DNA of 64,000 bases from Luteimonas chenhongjianii. GTDB taxonomy: Bacteria; Pseudomonadota; Gammaproteobacteria; Xanthomonadales; Xanthomonadaceae. The stretch is taken from assembly GCF_002327105.1 (NCBI RefSeq), contig NZ_CP023406.1:1674001-1738000 (forward strand), in the 5' to 3' direction. Shown in pieces: positions 25,449 to 31,972 of the stretch. Both the position numbers and the translations under genes were made by a program. How positions within the stretch are numbered: position 1 is the stretch's first letter; each line of letters opens with the position of its first letter. Below the pieces are notes generated by a model. It was not told where the DNA came from. It searched no databases and saw only the letters and a list, made by a program, of their open reading frames with translations.

Positions 25449-25740
25449 GATGTCCCGACCACACGATATTCGCTTCGAGCCTCCGGTTTGCTCGGCCTCG
25501 TGCTCGTGCTCAGCATCTGCGCCGGCGTCGGTCTGCTGGCTGTCGGCGAGTCTTGGGGCCCCAGCGCGGTGGAATCCGCAGGAGCCGCAGCTCCACATGT
25601 GCAAGCCACTCCCGTCGACATGCCGATGCGGTCTACATCCACCACACGATCGACACAGGAACCGGGCGGCGTTCTGCAGCCGGCTGGACCGAGCGCAGAT
25701 CAGCAGCTCCCGGCGCGGAGACTCAATCGACCACCAGGCA
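25449..25740 (+). pseudogene. Possible decayed 5' end of an RND efflux adaptor gene
   Basis: One frame encodes a basic N-terminus and a membrane segment (TTRYSLRASGLLGLVLVL, then SICAGVGLL) followed by AAAPHVQATPVD, as at the start of MexE/MexC-like adaptor lipoproteins. After a frame change the text HHTIDTGTGRRSAAGWTERR loosely resembles the following TGR-x-A-x-x-x-x-E-x-R segment. The match is by eye, weak and frame-shifted. It may instead be non-coding. Confidence 0.2.
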
Positions 25741-25752
25741 GGCGATACCAGG

Positions 25753-25857
25753 ATGGACCTCAACGGTAAGCGCCCGCTCGCCACCGGCAGCTTCCGCGGC
25801 ACCGGTGCCGCGATCGCGCAGGCTTTGCCAGTGAACGGTGCGGACGCCGCGATTGAG
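25753..25857 (+). pseudogene. 5' remnant of a short-chain dehydrogenase (SDR) gene
   Basis: From the ATG at 25753 about 35 residues match an SDR N-terminus: MDLNGKRPLATG, SFRGTGAAIAQALPVNGADAAI, i.e. the TGxxxGxG nucleotide loop and the following helix and strand of a Rossmann fold. Intact relatives read LVTGSSRGIG. Homology then stops just before the end of the convergent hydrolase gene, so all catalytic residues are missing. The fragment has lost its C-terminal ~210 residues, probably when the hydrolase segment was joined here. Confidence 0.7.
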
Positions 25858-25874
25858 AGGATTCGAGCGCCGCT

Positions 25875-26705
25875 TCAAGCCCGGGCAAAGGCAAGCAGAT
25901 CGGCGCTCACCACCTCGGGATGGGTAGCGAAAAAGCCGTGCGAAAGACCCGGATAGGTCTTCAGCGTGCCGTCGCTTACAAGATGGATTGCCTTGTAGGC
26001 CGAGTTTCTGATCGGGACGATCTGATCGTCCTCGCCGTGCAGAAACAGGACCGGAACGTTGATGGCCACGAGATCGTCGGTAAAGTCGGTCTCGGAGAAA
26101 GCCTTGATGCAGTCGTAGTGGGCTTTCGCGCCGCCAGCCATGCCTTGCCGCCACCAGTTGTCGACCAGGCCCTGGCTGACCTCCGCCTTCTCCCGGTTGA
26201 AGCCATAAAACGGGCCGCTGGGAATGTCCCTGTAGAACTGCGCACGGTTCCGGGCAAGTGCATCGCGGAACCCGTCGAAGACCTCCAGCGGAATTCCATC
26301 CGGGTTTTTGTCCGATTTGACCATCACCGGCGGGACGGCTCCGATCAGCACCACCTTCGCGACGCGGCCGCGCTCGGCCCTGGCGGCATACCTTGCGACC
26401 TCGCCTCCCCCGGTCGAGTGGCCGACATGGACCACATCGTGGAGGTTCAAGGTGTTGACGATAGCCGCGACGTCCGCGGCGTAGGTGTCCATCTCGTTCC
26501 CGGCATCCGTCTGGTCGGATCGGCCATGGCCCCGCCTGTCATGTGCGATCACGCGATAGCCGCGCGACAGGAAGTACAGCATCTGACTGTCCCAGTCGTC
26601 GGCGCTCAGCGGCCAGCCATGGTGAAACATCACGGTCTGGGCGTCTTTCGGCCCCCAGTCCTTGTAGAAAAGCCTGGTTCCGTCCGGTGTGATGGTGATT
26701 GACAT
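25875..26705 (-). CDS. Alpha/beta hydrolase (non-haem chloroperoxidase-like)
   Basis: This 276-residue protein has the complete triad: Ser-97 in GHSTGGG, an Asp at ~226 in HGEDDQIVP and His-256 in GLSHGF. The oxyanion region FHHGWPLSADDWD and the DRRGHGRSDQ motif are typical of the cofactor-free haloperoxidase/arylesterase branch. Such enzymes hydrolyse esters and can make peracids; the natural substrate is unknown. The start at 26705 (MSITITPDGTRLFYKDWG) matches family N-termini. It follows the ABM-domain gene on the same strand, 130 bases apart, with a duplicated sequence in between. Confidence 0.88.
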   Translation of the reverse strand: MSITITPDGTRLFYKDWGPKDAQTVMFHHGWPLSADDWDSQMLYFLSRGYRVIAHDRRGHGRSDQTDAGNEMDTYAADVAAIVNTLNLHDVVHVGHSTGGGEVARYAARAERGRVAKVVLIGAVPPVMVKSDKNPDGIPLEVFDGFRDALARNRAQFYRDIPSGPFYGFNREKAEVSQGLVDNWWRQGMAGGAKAHYDCIKAFSETDFTDDLVAINVPVLFLHGEDDQIVPIRNSAYKAIHLVSDGTLKTYPGLSHGFFATHPEVVSADLLAFARA

Positions 26706-26736
26706 GGGAGGTTCTTCCGAGTGAGCGGGGATGGGT

Positions 26737-26854
26737 TCGAGTGCTGACCCTACAAGGCGCTTCGGCAGCGGATGGCGCTCAAGCTGCGGTCCGGTCACCG
26801 ATCTTGCGCATAGGTCGGTGCCCTGTGCTCCCGGTTCAGAAGTTTTCGTGACCA
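26737..26854. repeat. Duplicated segment, copy 1
   Basis: About 118 bases, from TCGAGTGCTGACCCTACAAGG to the 3' end of the ABM-domain gene, recur at 30534-30651 with roughly ten differences and single-base indels. The similarity continues more weakly into the ABM coding region. This copy is in its apparent native place between the ABM and hydrolase genes. Confidence 0.85.
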
Positions 26855-27162
26855 CCGCTTGGTGGCGGCGAGAAGCGCCTGGACGGCACATGGACGACGG
26901 TGGGTTCGCCGGCCAGGAACGGAGTGAGCGCAGCCATGAATCCGGCGTGCGCATCACTGGGTTCGAAGCCCTCCACATGTGCCGCCAGATCCCGCCAGTC
27001 GACTTCGAGCAGATACAGATCGTCCTGGTCCAGCGTGCGGACCAGGCGATGCTGCAGGTGGCCTTCCGCGCTCCGAAGCAAGGGCGCCACACCGTTGAAG
27101 GCCGTTTCGAACGCGCTGTTCGTGTGTTGGCGAATACGCAGCAACGCCAGTTCGGTGATCAT
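26836..27162 (-). CDS. Antibiotic biosynthesis monooxygenase (ABM)-domain protein
   Basis: This 108-residue protein is a single dimeric alpha/beta-barrel (ABM) domain: [69 protein letters not shown]. Members include heme- or quinone-acting monooxygenases (YgiN-like) and proteins without known activity. Its ATG overlaps the stop of the quinone-reductase-like gene (ATGA), so the two are co-translated, which fits a quinone/oxidative stress pair. A truncated second copy of its 3' part lies at 30632-30787. Confidence 0.78.
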   Translation of the reverse strand: MITELALLRIRQHTNSAFETAFNGVAPLLRSAEGHLQHRLVRTLDQDDLYLLEVDWRDLAAHVEGFEPSDAHAGFMAALTPFLAGEPTVVHVPSRRFSPPPSGGHENF

Positions 27163-28145
27163 TGCGCGCCCGCCACGTCGATGGCCACCTTGCCGCGCAG
27201 GCTGTGCCGCGCGCCATTCTCCAGCAGCTCATGGGCATCACCCATGCGCGCCAGCGGAAGCACCGCGCCGATCACCGGCTTCACCTGCCCACGCTCCACC
27301 AGACGGGTGAGCGCGTCGAGCTTGCCGCGGTTCTGGCGGGTGAAGACGAAGTGGTAGGCCGCGTTCTTCCCCCAGGCCTCGATCAAATTCTGCGGCGAGG
27401 CAATGTCCACCAGACTCACCACGCGGCCGAAGTCGGCGAGCGCCAGGGGGCTGCGGGTCAGCGTGTCGCCACCGATGGTGTCGAACACGACATTGACACC
27501 TTCGCCCTTGGTGATCTCCTGCACGGCATCCACATAATCCACCGAGGTGAAATCGATCGTCTCGTCCGCCCCGAGTTGCCGCACGAAGGCGTGATCCTTC
27601 GCTCGCGCGGTGGTGATCACCCGTGCGCCCATGGCCTTCGCCACCTGGATGGCCAGCGAGCCCACGCCGCCGGCTCCGCCGTGGATCAGGATGGTTTCGC
27701 CCATGGCCAGCTGGGCGCGGGTGACGAAGGCTTCCCATACCGTCCCCCCGGCCAGGGTCAGGCTGGCTGCTTCGAGGTGGCTGATGTTCTCCGGCTTGCG
27801 GCCCACGAGGTCGACGTCGGCCACATGCTGCTCGGCGTAGGAACCCCAGCCGCTGAAGATCTTCGGCGTGTAGTACACCGCGTCGCCCGGTCGGAATTCG
27901 GTCACGTCCGAGCCGATCTCCTCGATGACACCCGAGACGTCATGCCCGGTGATCGTCGGAAGCGACACATGCGCGGCGTAATCGCCGCGGCGAATCTGGT
28001 AGTCGAGCGGGTTCAGCGCCGTCGCATGCACGCGGACCCGCACCTGGCGCGGTCCAACGGCCGGCACGGCGACATCCCGCATTTCGAACGAATCGGCGGC
28101 ATCGCCGAAACGGGTCAACACCATGGCCTTCATCGTCTGGCTCAT
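27159..28145 (-). CDS. Zinc-type alcohol dehydrogenase-like / NAD(P)H:quinone oxidoreductase
   Basis: A 328-residue MDR-superfamily enzyme: GROES-like N-terminus with [12 protein letters not shown] and [26 protein letters not shown], then the Rossmann domain with [29 protein letters not shown] and [11 protein letters not shown]. The zinc-ligand cysteines of true alcohol dehydrogenases are absent, so a quinone oxidoreductase or enone reductase using NADPH is likelier. AAGGA lies 6 bases before the ATG at 28145. It is divergent from the LysR regulator across a 196-base region with a palindromic operator candidate. Confidence 0.88.
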   Translation of the reverse strand: MSQTMKAMVLTRFGDAADSFEMRDVAVPAVGPRQVRVRVHATALNPLDYQIRRGDYAAHVSLPTITGHDVSGVIEEIGSDVTEFRPGDAVYYTPKIFSGWGSYAEQHVADVDLVGRKPENISHLEAASLTLAGGTVWEAFVTRAQLAMGETILIHGGAGGVGSLAIQVAKAMGARVITTARAKDHAFVRQLGADETIDFTSVDYVDAVQEITKGEGVNVVFDTIGGDTLTRSPLALADFGRVVSLVDIASPQNLIEAWGKNAAYHFVFTRQNRGKLDALTRLVERGQVKPVIGAVLPLARMGDAHELLENGARHSLRGKVAIDVAGAQ

Positions 28146-28232
28146 CGGGGGTCCTTGAAGTAGCCACGTCGGTGGCGGTAGGCCATGCTCGCGTGCTCCT
28201 CGTTGTGCCGGTAGCTGGCGCCGGACTGAATC

Positions 28233-28255
28233 AGCTTCAAGCAAATCTTGAAGCT
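28233..28255. promoter_or_regulatory. Palindromic LysR-type operator candidate
   Basis: A perfect inverted repeat, AGCTTCAAG - CAAAT - CTTGAAGCT, lies between the divergent quinone-reductase and lysR genes. It contains the T-N11-A pattern (TTCAAG...CTTGAA) typical of LysR-family binding sites. Confidence 0.65.
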
Positions 28256-28341
28256 GCGGCGCTCATGCACGTGATTACTGCTCAAGTGATCGATGATTCG
28301 GCGATCATGGAGTGCAAGCCGGTTACCTCTCAGGCGGGAAC

Positions 28342-29250
28342 ATGGACTTTCGTGATCTGACTCTTTTCGTACGCGTCGCCCGTCTCGGCAGCATCAGCGC
28401 CGCTGCGCGCGACCTCGGGCTCACGCCCGCAGCGGCCAGCGCCCGCCTGGCATCGTTCGAAAAGGAGCTAGGTGCGCGGCTGGTGCACCGGACCACCCGA
28501 CAGACGACGCTGACCGAGGACGGCAGCGCGCTGTTGCCGCATGCCGAGCATCTGTTGGATGCGGCCGCGACGGCCCGTGCGGTGCTGGGCCGGGAGCAGT
28601 TGTCGCCGCGTGGCGTGCTGCGGGTCGCGGCGCCGTCGTCGTTCGCGCGCTTGCACATCGTGCCCGCGCTGCCCGACTTCATGGCGCGCTACCCCGATCT
28701 CCGCCTCGACCTGCGGATCTCTGACAGCGTGGTGGATCTGGTCGAAGGCGCATTCGACGTCGCGGTGCGCTATGCAGACCTTGCGGATTCGTCGTTCGTG
28801 GCCAGGCGCCTCGCGCCGGATCGACGGGTGCTCGTGGCGTCGCCCGCTTACCTCGCCCGGCACGGCGCACCCGCATCCCCCGGTGATCTTGACCGGCATG
28901 CGTGTCTGGTGGTCGGGACACTCGATCTGTGGACGTTCCGCGATCCACACGGGGAGGTCATCGCGAAGCAGGTCGTGCCTGCCTTGCGCATCAACGATGG
29001 CACCGCGGTGCGCGATGCGGCTTCCGCGGGGCTCGGCATCGCACTGATGGCCACCTGGGTGGCGGCAGACGCACTGCGCAGCGGCGCGCTGGTGCCGGTA
29101 CTCCGTGACTTTCCGCTGGTCTCGACGCAAACCCTCTGGGCGATCTACCCCAGCGCCCGCGAACTGGCGCCCAAGGTGCGGGTGTTCATCGACTGGCTGG
29201 TGGCGCAGTACGGTCCGCAGCCGCCGTGGGACCGGGAGCTACCGGTGTGA
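28342..29250 (+). CDS. LysR-family transcriptional regulator
   Basis: This 302-residue protein starts MDFRDLTLFVRVARLGSISA with a winged helix-turn-helix (RDLGLTPAAASARLASFEKELGARLVHRTTR), then a linker and a type 2 periplasmic-binding-like effector domain (~90-295: GVLRVAAPSSFARLHIVPAL, VDLVEGAFDVAVRYADLADSS). It is the CrgA/DsdC-like branch often found divergent from oxidoreductases. GGCGGG precedes the ATG at 28342. The predicted target is the divergent quinone-reductase/ABM pair via the palindrome at 28233-28255. The inducer is unknown. Confidence 0.9.
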   Translation: MDFRDLTLFVRVARLGSISAAARDLGLTPAAASARLASFEKELGARLVHRTTRQTTLTEDGSALLPHAEHLLDAAATARAVLGREQLSPRGVLRVAAPSSFARLHIVPALPDFMARYPDLRLDLRISDSVVDLVEGAFDVAVRYADLADSSFVARRLAPDRRVLVASPAYLARHGAPASPGDLDRHACLVVGTLDLWTFRDPHGEVIAKQVVPALRINDGTAVRDAASAGLGIALMATWVAADALRSGALVPVLRDFPLVSTQTLWAIYPSARELAPKVRVFIDWLVAQYGPQPPWDRELPV

Positions 29251-29313
29251 TCGGCCCATCACTTGAGCGCGCGCGCCTGCGGCGAGCCATCGGGTGGTTC
29301 GATCGCCCGGGGT

Positions 29314-29333
29314 TCTACCCCGATTTCGCGGAC
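29314..29333 (+). repeat. IS3 left terminal inverted repeat
   Basis: TCTACCCCGATTTCGCGGAC matches the inverse of 30511-30530 at 17 of 20 positions. Confidence 0.7.
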
Positions 29334-29371
29334 ACATCCATCAAGGCTCACACTGAGCAAAAGGAGTGTCT

Positions 29372-29671
29372 ATGTCGAAGCGCAAGCGTTACAGCCCCGA
29401 GTACAAGCGAGAGCTGGTTGATCTGGTCCGGCGATCGAAGACGAGCTGCCGTCAGATCGGTCTGGAAGTGGGGGTCAATCCGAACATGCTCACCCGGTGG
29501 GTGCGCGAAGCCGAGGCCGAGGGCGGCAAGGCGTTCCCCGGCGGCGGCACACCCCGCGATGAAGACATCGCCAGGCTCAAACGCGAGCTGGCACGGGTGA
29601 CGAAGGAGCGGGATTTTTTAAAAGACGCGGCAGCGTACTTCGCGAAGCAGTCACCGAACGGTACGCGGTGA
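29372..29671 (+). CDS. IS3-family transposase OrfA
   Basis: This 99-residue protein starts at 29372 with AAGGAG 5 bases upstream. It contains a helix-turn-helix (YSPEYKRELVDLVRRSK, then CRQIGLEVGVNPNMLTRWVRE) and a C-terminal leucine-rich coiled coil (IARLKRELARVTKERDFLK) used for multimerisation. OrfA binds the terminal repeats and usually represses transposition. Near its end it carries the slippery site T TTT TTA, and its stop overlaps the downstream orfB frame by four bases (GTGA). Confidence 0.9.
   Translation: MSKRKRYSPEYKRELVDLVRRSKTSCRQIGLEVGVNPNMLTRWVREAEAEGGKAFPGGGTPRDEDIARLKRELARVTKERDFLKDAAAYFAKQSPNGTR
29614..29620 (+). promoter_or_regulatory. Programmed -1 frameshift slippery heptamer in orfA
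   Basis: T TTT TTA is in the correct X XXY YYZ phase of orfA (Phe-Leu codons). A -1 slip here enters the orfB frame (AAA AGA CGC...) which is open into the transposase core, giving the OrfAB fusion used by many IS3 elements. Confidence 0.7.
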
Positions 29672-30529
29672 TTGAGCGCTGCCGCAGCCACTATTCCATC
29701 GGAATGATGATGTGCCGCTGCCTGGACGTGTCGACCAGTGGCTTCTACGGCTGGATCGGCCGCAAACCGGGGCCGAGGGCGCGCGCAAACGCGCATGTGC
29801 TTGAGCGTATCCGACAGTTTCACGAGGACAGCGGCAGCGTGATCGGCGCACTGCGCATGCACGAGGATCTGGTGGACGAGGGTGAACAGATCAGCCTCAA
29901 TCGCGTCGCCAGGCTGATGGCGGGCGCCAATCTGCAGGGATGCCCAACGCAGGAAGCGTCGCTTCGGCGGCAAGCCGGGTGCACGCCCGGTGGGCATCGA
30001 GAACCGGCTCGATCGCGACTTCAATGCCAGCGAACCGGAGACCAAGTGGGTCACCGACATCACCGAGATCGCGACAGTGGAAGGCAAGCTGTACCTGTGC
30101 GTAGTGGTCGATCTCTACAGCAAGCTGGTGGTGGGCTGGTCGATGCATCACCGGCAGGACCGCCACATGGTCGTGCGTGCGGTGCAGATGGCGGTGTGGC
30201 AACGGCAGAGCAGCGCCGAAGTCACCCTGCATTCGGATCGCGGCGGCCAGTTCATCAGCGGCACCTACCAGAAGTTCATGGGCGGAAACGCATTGGTGAG
30301 CAGCATGAGCAAAGTGGGTCACTGCGCCGACAACGCCGCATGCGAAGGCTTCTTTGGATTGCTCAAGCGTGAGCGCGTACACCGCCGAGACTACCGAACC
30401 CGCGACGAGGCGCGTGCGGACTTGTTTGATTACCTCGAGCGGTTCCACAACCCGCGCATGCGCCGTAGAGTAGCCCGCCGTGACCGGGCGTTTTCAGCCT
30501 TAATCAAACCGTCCGCGGGAACGGGGTAG
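29668..30529 (+). pseudogene. IS3-family transposase OrfB, interrupted by a frameshift
   Basis: The first frame reads IERCRSHYSIGMMMCRCLDVSTSGFYGW to [17 protein letters not shown] and then loses similarity near 29943; another frame resumes with [19 protein letters not shown] and runs to the TAG at 30527. The pattern fits a one-base insertion. The DDE residues survive in the second part: [16 protein letters not shown] and [10 protein letters not shown] functional full-length transposase is therefore not made from this copy unless the frame is restored. Confidence 0.85.
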
Positions 30530-30530
30530 A
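30511..30530 (-). repeat. IS3 right terminal inverted repeat
   Basis: Read on the minus strand, TCTACCCCGTTCCCGCGGAC; it includes the orfB stop codon. Confidence 0.7.
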
Positions 30531-30533
30531 CCC

Positions 30534-30651
30534 TCGAGTGCTGACCCTACAAGGCGCTCCTGCAGCGGATGGCGCTCAGCTGCGGTCCGGTTACCGATCT
30601 TGCGCATAGGTCCGTGCATTGTGCTCCCGGTTCAGAAGTTATCGTGACTAC
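30534..30651. repeat. Duplicated segment, copy 2
   Basis: Nearly identical to 26737-26854 and in the same orientation. It begins only 3 bases after the IS right end, so the junction of the duplication coincides with the IS boundary. Confidence 0.85.
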
Positions 30652-30787
30652 CTCCTGTGAAGCGCTGAGGAGCGCCTGAGGCGGGAAACGGGAGCCGGGA
30701 GAGCGGAGGGCGGCGGGTCGCCTCCCAGGAGTGGGCGGGTACCATGCACCTCGCGTGCGCATCGCCGGTCTCGAAGCCGGCCACGTC
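30632..30787 (-). pseudogene. Truncated second copy of the ABM-domain gene 3' end
   Basis: The minus-strand frame ending at 30632 reads DVAGFETGDAHARCMVPAHS ... RFTGGSHDNF. This parallels [18 protein letters not shown] ... PSGGHENF at the C-terminus of the ABM protein encoded at 26836-27162. The N-terminal half is absent and the middle is diverged, so it is a dead fragment of about 50 codons. Confidence 0.75.
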
Positions 30788-31121
30788 TGGCCGGGAGCCG
30801 ATTAGGGGGGCGGATTCGATCTCGGGGCGTGTTCTGGGGAAGAGGGGGTTGGCCAGTGCGAAGTCGCGCGTATGCAGCCGCTGAATGCGCGATATGCAGG
30901 GGCAGGTGCGCTGAGGCCGGGCTGATGCAACGCACGGATGTACTTCCCCTGACGCACTGCTTTTGGAGTGAGCAGGCGGTGTAGTGAGGCGTGCGCCTCT
31001 GGCTCGAGCTCGCATTCAGAAAAAAAGTGATGAAAAGTCTCCGGGGCGTGATGGGAATGTGATGCTTTTTACGGTTTAAGAGGGACAGGGGGACGTCCGT
31101 TCCATCCACGAAGGGATCCAA
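30788..31121. other. Leader region of the sapC-adhesin locus
   Basis: No gene is supported. The right part (about 31015-31085) is locally AT-rich for this genome (AGAAAAAAAGTGATGAAAAG, GCTTTTTACGGTTTAAGAG), as expected for a promoter region of the sapC-adhesin-tpsB genes, but I cannot assign a -35/-10 pair with confidence. Confidence 0.4.
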
Positions 31122-31871
31122 GTGAAGCAGCTGCTCATCTACGAACGTCCGGTTCAGCTGAACCGGGTGACTCATCGCCACCATCGGGTGGTCGCTACGC
31201 CCGGCGATTTCAGCTTCGCCGCCGAACTCAATTCCGTACCACTGGCCTGCGTGGAGTTCACCCCGGTTACGCGCGAGTATCCGATTCTCTTCGCCGGCAA
31301 CAGCGTCGATGCGGTGGTGCCGGCGGCCCTGCTGGGTCTGCGCAGCCAACAGAATCTGATGATCGACGACGGGGGTCGCTGGGTCGAAGGCGCCTATGTG
31401 CCGGCCTTCCTGCGCCGCTATCCCTTCGTGCTTGCCGAGCGTGATGACGGGGAGAGCGAGTTCACTGTGTGCCTGGATGAGACCCACATCTGCGAGGGCG
31501 GCGAGGCGGGTATGCCACTGTTCGACGAAGAGGGCCAGGACAGTCCTCTGTTGAGCAATGCGCTGAACTTCCTGCAGGAATACCAGGTCCATCTGGCTCG
31601 CACACGCGAGTTCAGCGCCACTCTGGCCAGCCACGAACTGCTGGTTTCGCGCCAGGTGAACGTCCAGACCGCGGGCGGGGAGGCGTTCTCGCTGGATGGC
31701 TTCTTCGTTGTCGACGAGGAGAAGCTGCGCGGACTCAAGGGCAAAGCGCTGCAGGAGCTGGCACGTTCCGGCGACCTGGGGTTGATCTACGCGCATCTGC
31801 TGTCGCTGGGCAATGTGGACCTGCTGGTCCGCGCGCTGGACAGCCGGTCGGCCACCGCCGCCACCCACTGA
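31122..31871 (+). CDS. SapC-family protein
   Basis: The GTG at 31122 with AAGGGA six bases upstream gives a 249-residue protein of the usual SapC length. Typical family segments are SFAAELNSVPLACVEFTPVTREYPILFAG, WVEGAYVPAFLRRYPFVLAE, GMPLFDEEGQDSPLL and the C-terminal SLDGFFVVDEEKLRGLKGKALQELA. There is no signal peptide. The family is named for a gene near the Campylobacter surface-layer proteins; its biochemical role is unknown. It is 101 bases upstream of the giant adhesin gene on the same strand, so a part in making or controlling that surface protein is a reasonable guess. Confidence 0.85.
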   Translation: MKQLLIYERPVQLNRVTHRHHRVVATPGDFSFAAELNSVPLACVEFTPVTREYPILFAGNSVDAVVPAALLGLRSQQNLMIDDGGRWVEGAYVPAFLRRYPFVLAERDDGESEFTVCLDETHICEGGEAGMPLFDEEGQDSPLLSNALNFLQEYQVHLARTREFSATLASHELLVSRQVNVQTAGGEAFSLDGFFVVDEEKLRGLKGKALQELARSGDLGLIYAHLLSLGNVDLLVRALDSRSATAATH

Positions 31872-31898
31872 CCCCGAACGCTTTCCATCATTGAGAAC

Positions 31899-31918
31899 GG
31901 CAAGGCCTGCGCCTTGCC
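31899..31918 (+). other. Hairpin between sapC and the adhesin gene
   Basis: GGCAAGGC-CTGC-GCCTTGCC is a perfect 8-bp stem with a 4-base loop, 28 bases after the sapC stop. No T-run follows, so it may be an RNA processing or stability element or a partial attenuator rather than a full terminator. Confidence 0.5.
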
Positions 31919-31972
31919 GCCGATCTTTCGCAGCCTGCGCCTGTTGCCGCCGGTCGCACCCCGGAGCCTGTC

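Larger units (their letters stand above)
29314..30530 (+). mobile_element. IS3-family insertion sequence, frameshifted
   Basis: A 1.2-kb element bounded by imperfect 20-base inverted repeats (TCTACCCCGATTTCGCGGAC on the left, its 17/20 counterpart on the right). It encodes an orfA with an HTH_Tnp_1 domain and an orfB with an rve (DDE) integrase core, as in IS3 elements with programmed frameshifting. The orfB frame is broken near 29943, so this copy is probably immobile unless helped in trans. I could not identify a target-site duplication. The right end abuts a duplicated host segment. Confidence 0.85.
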
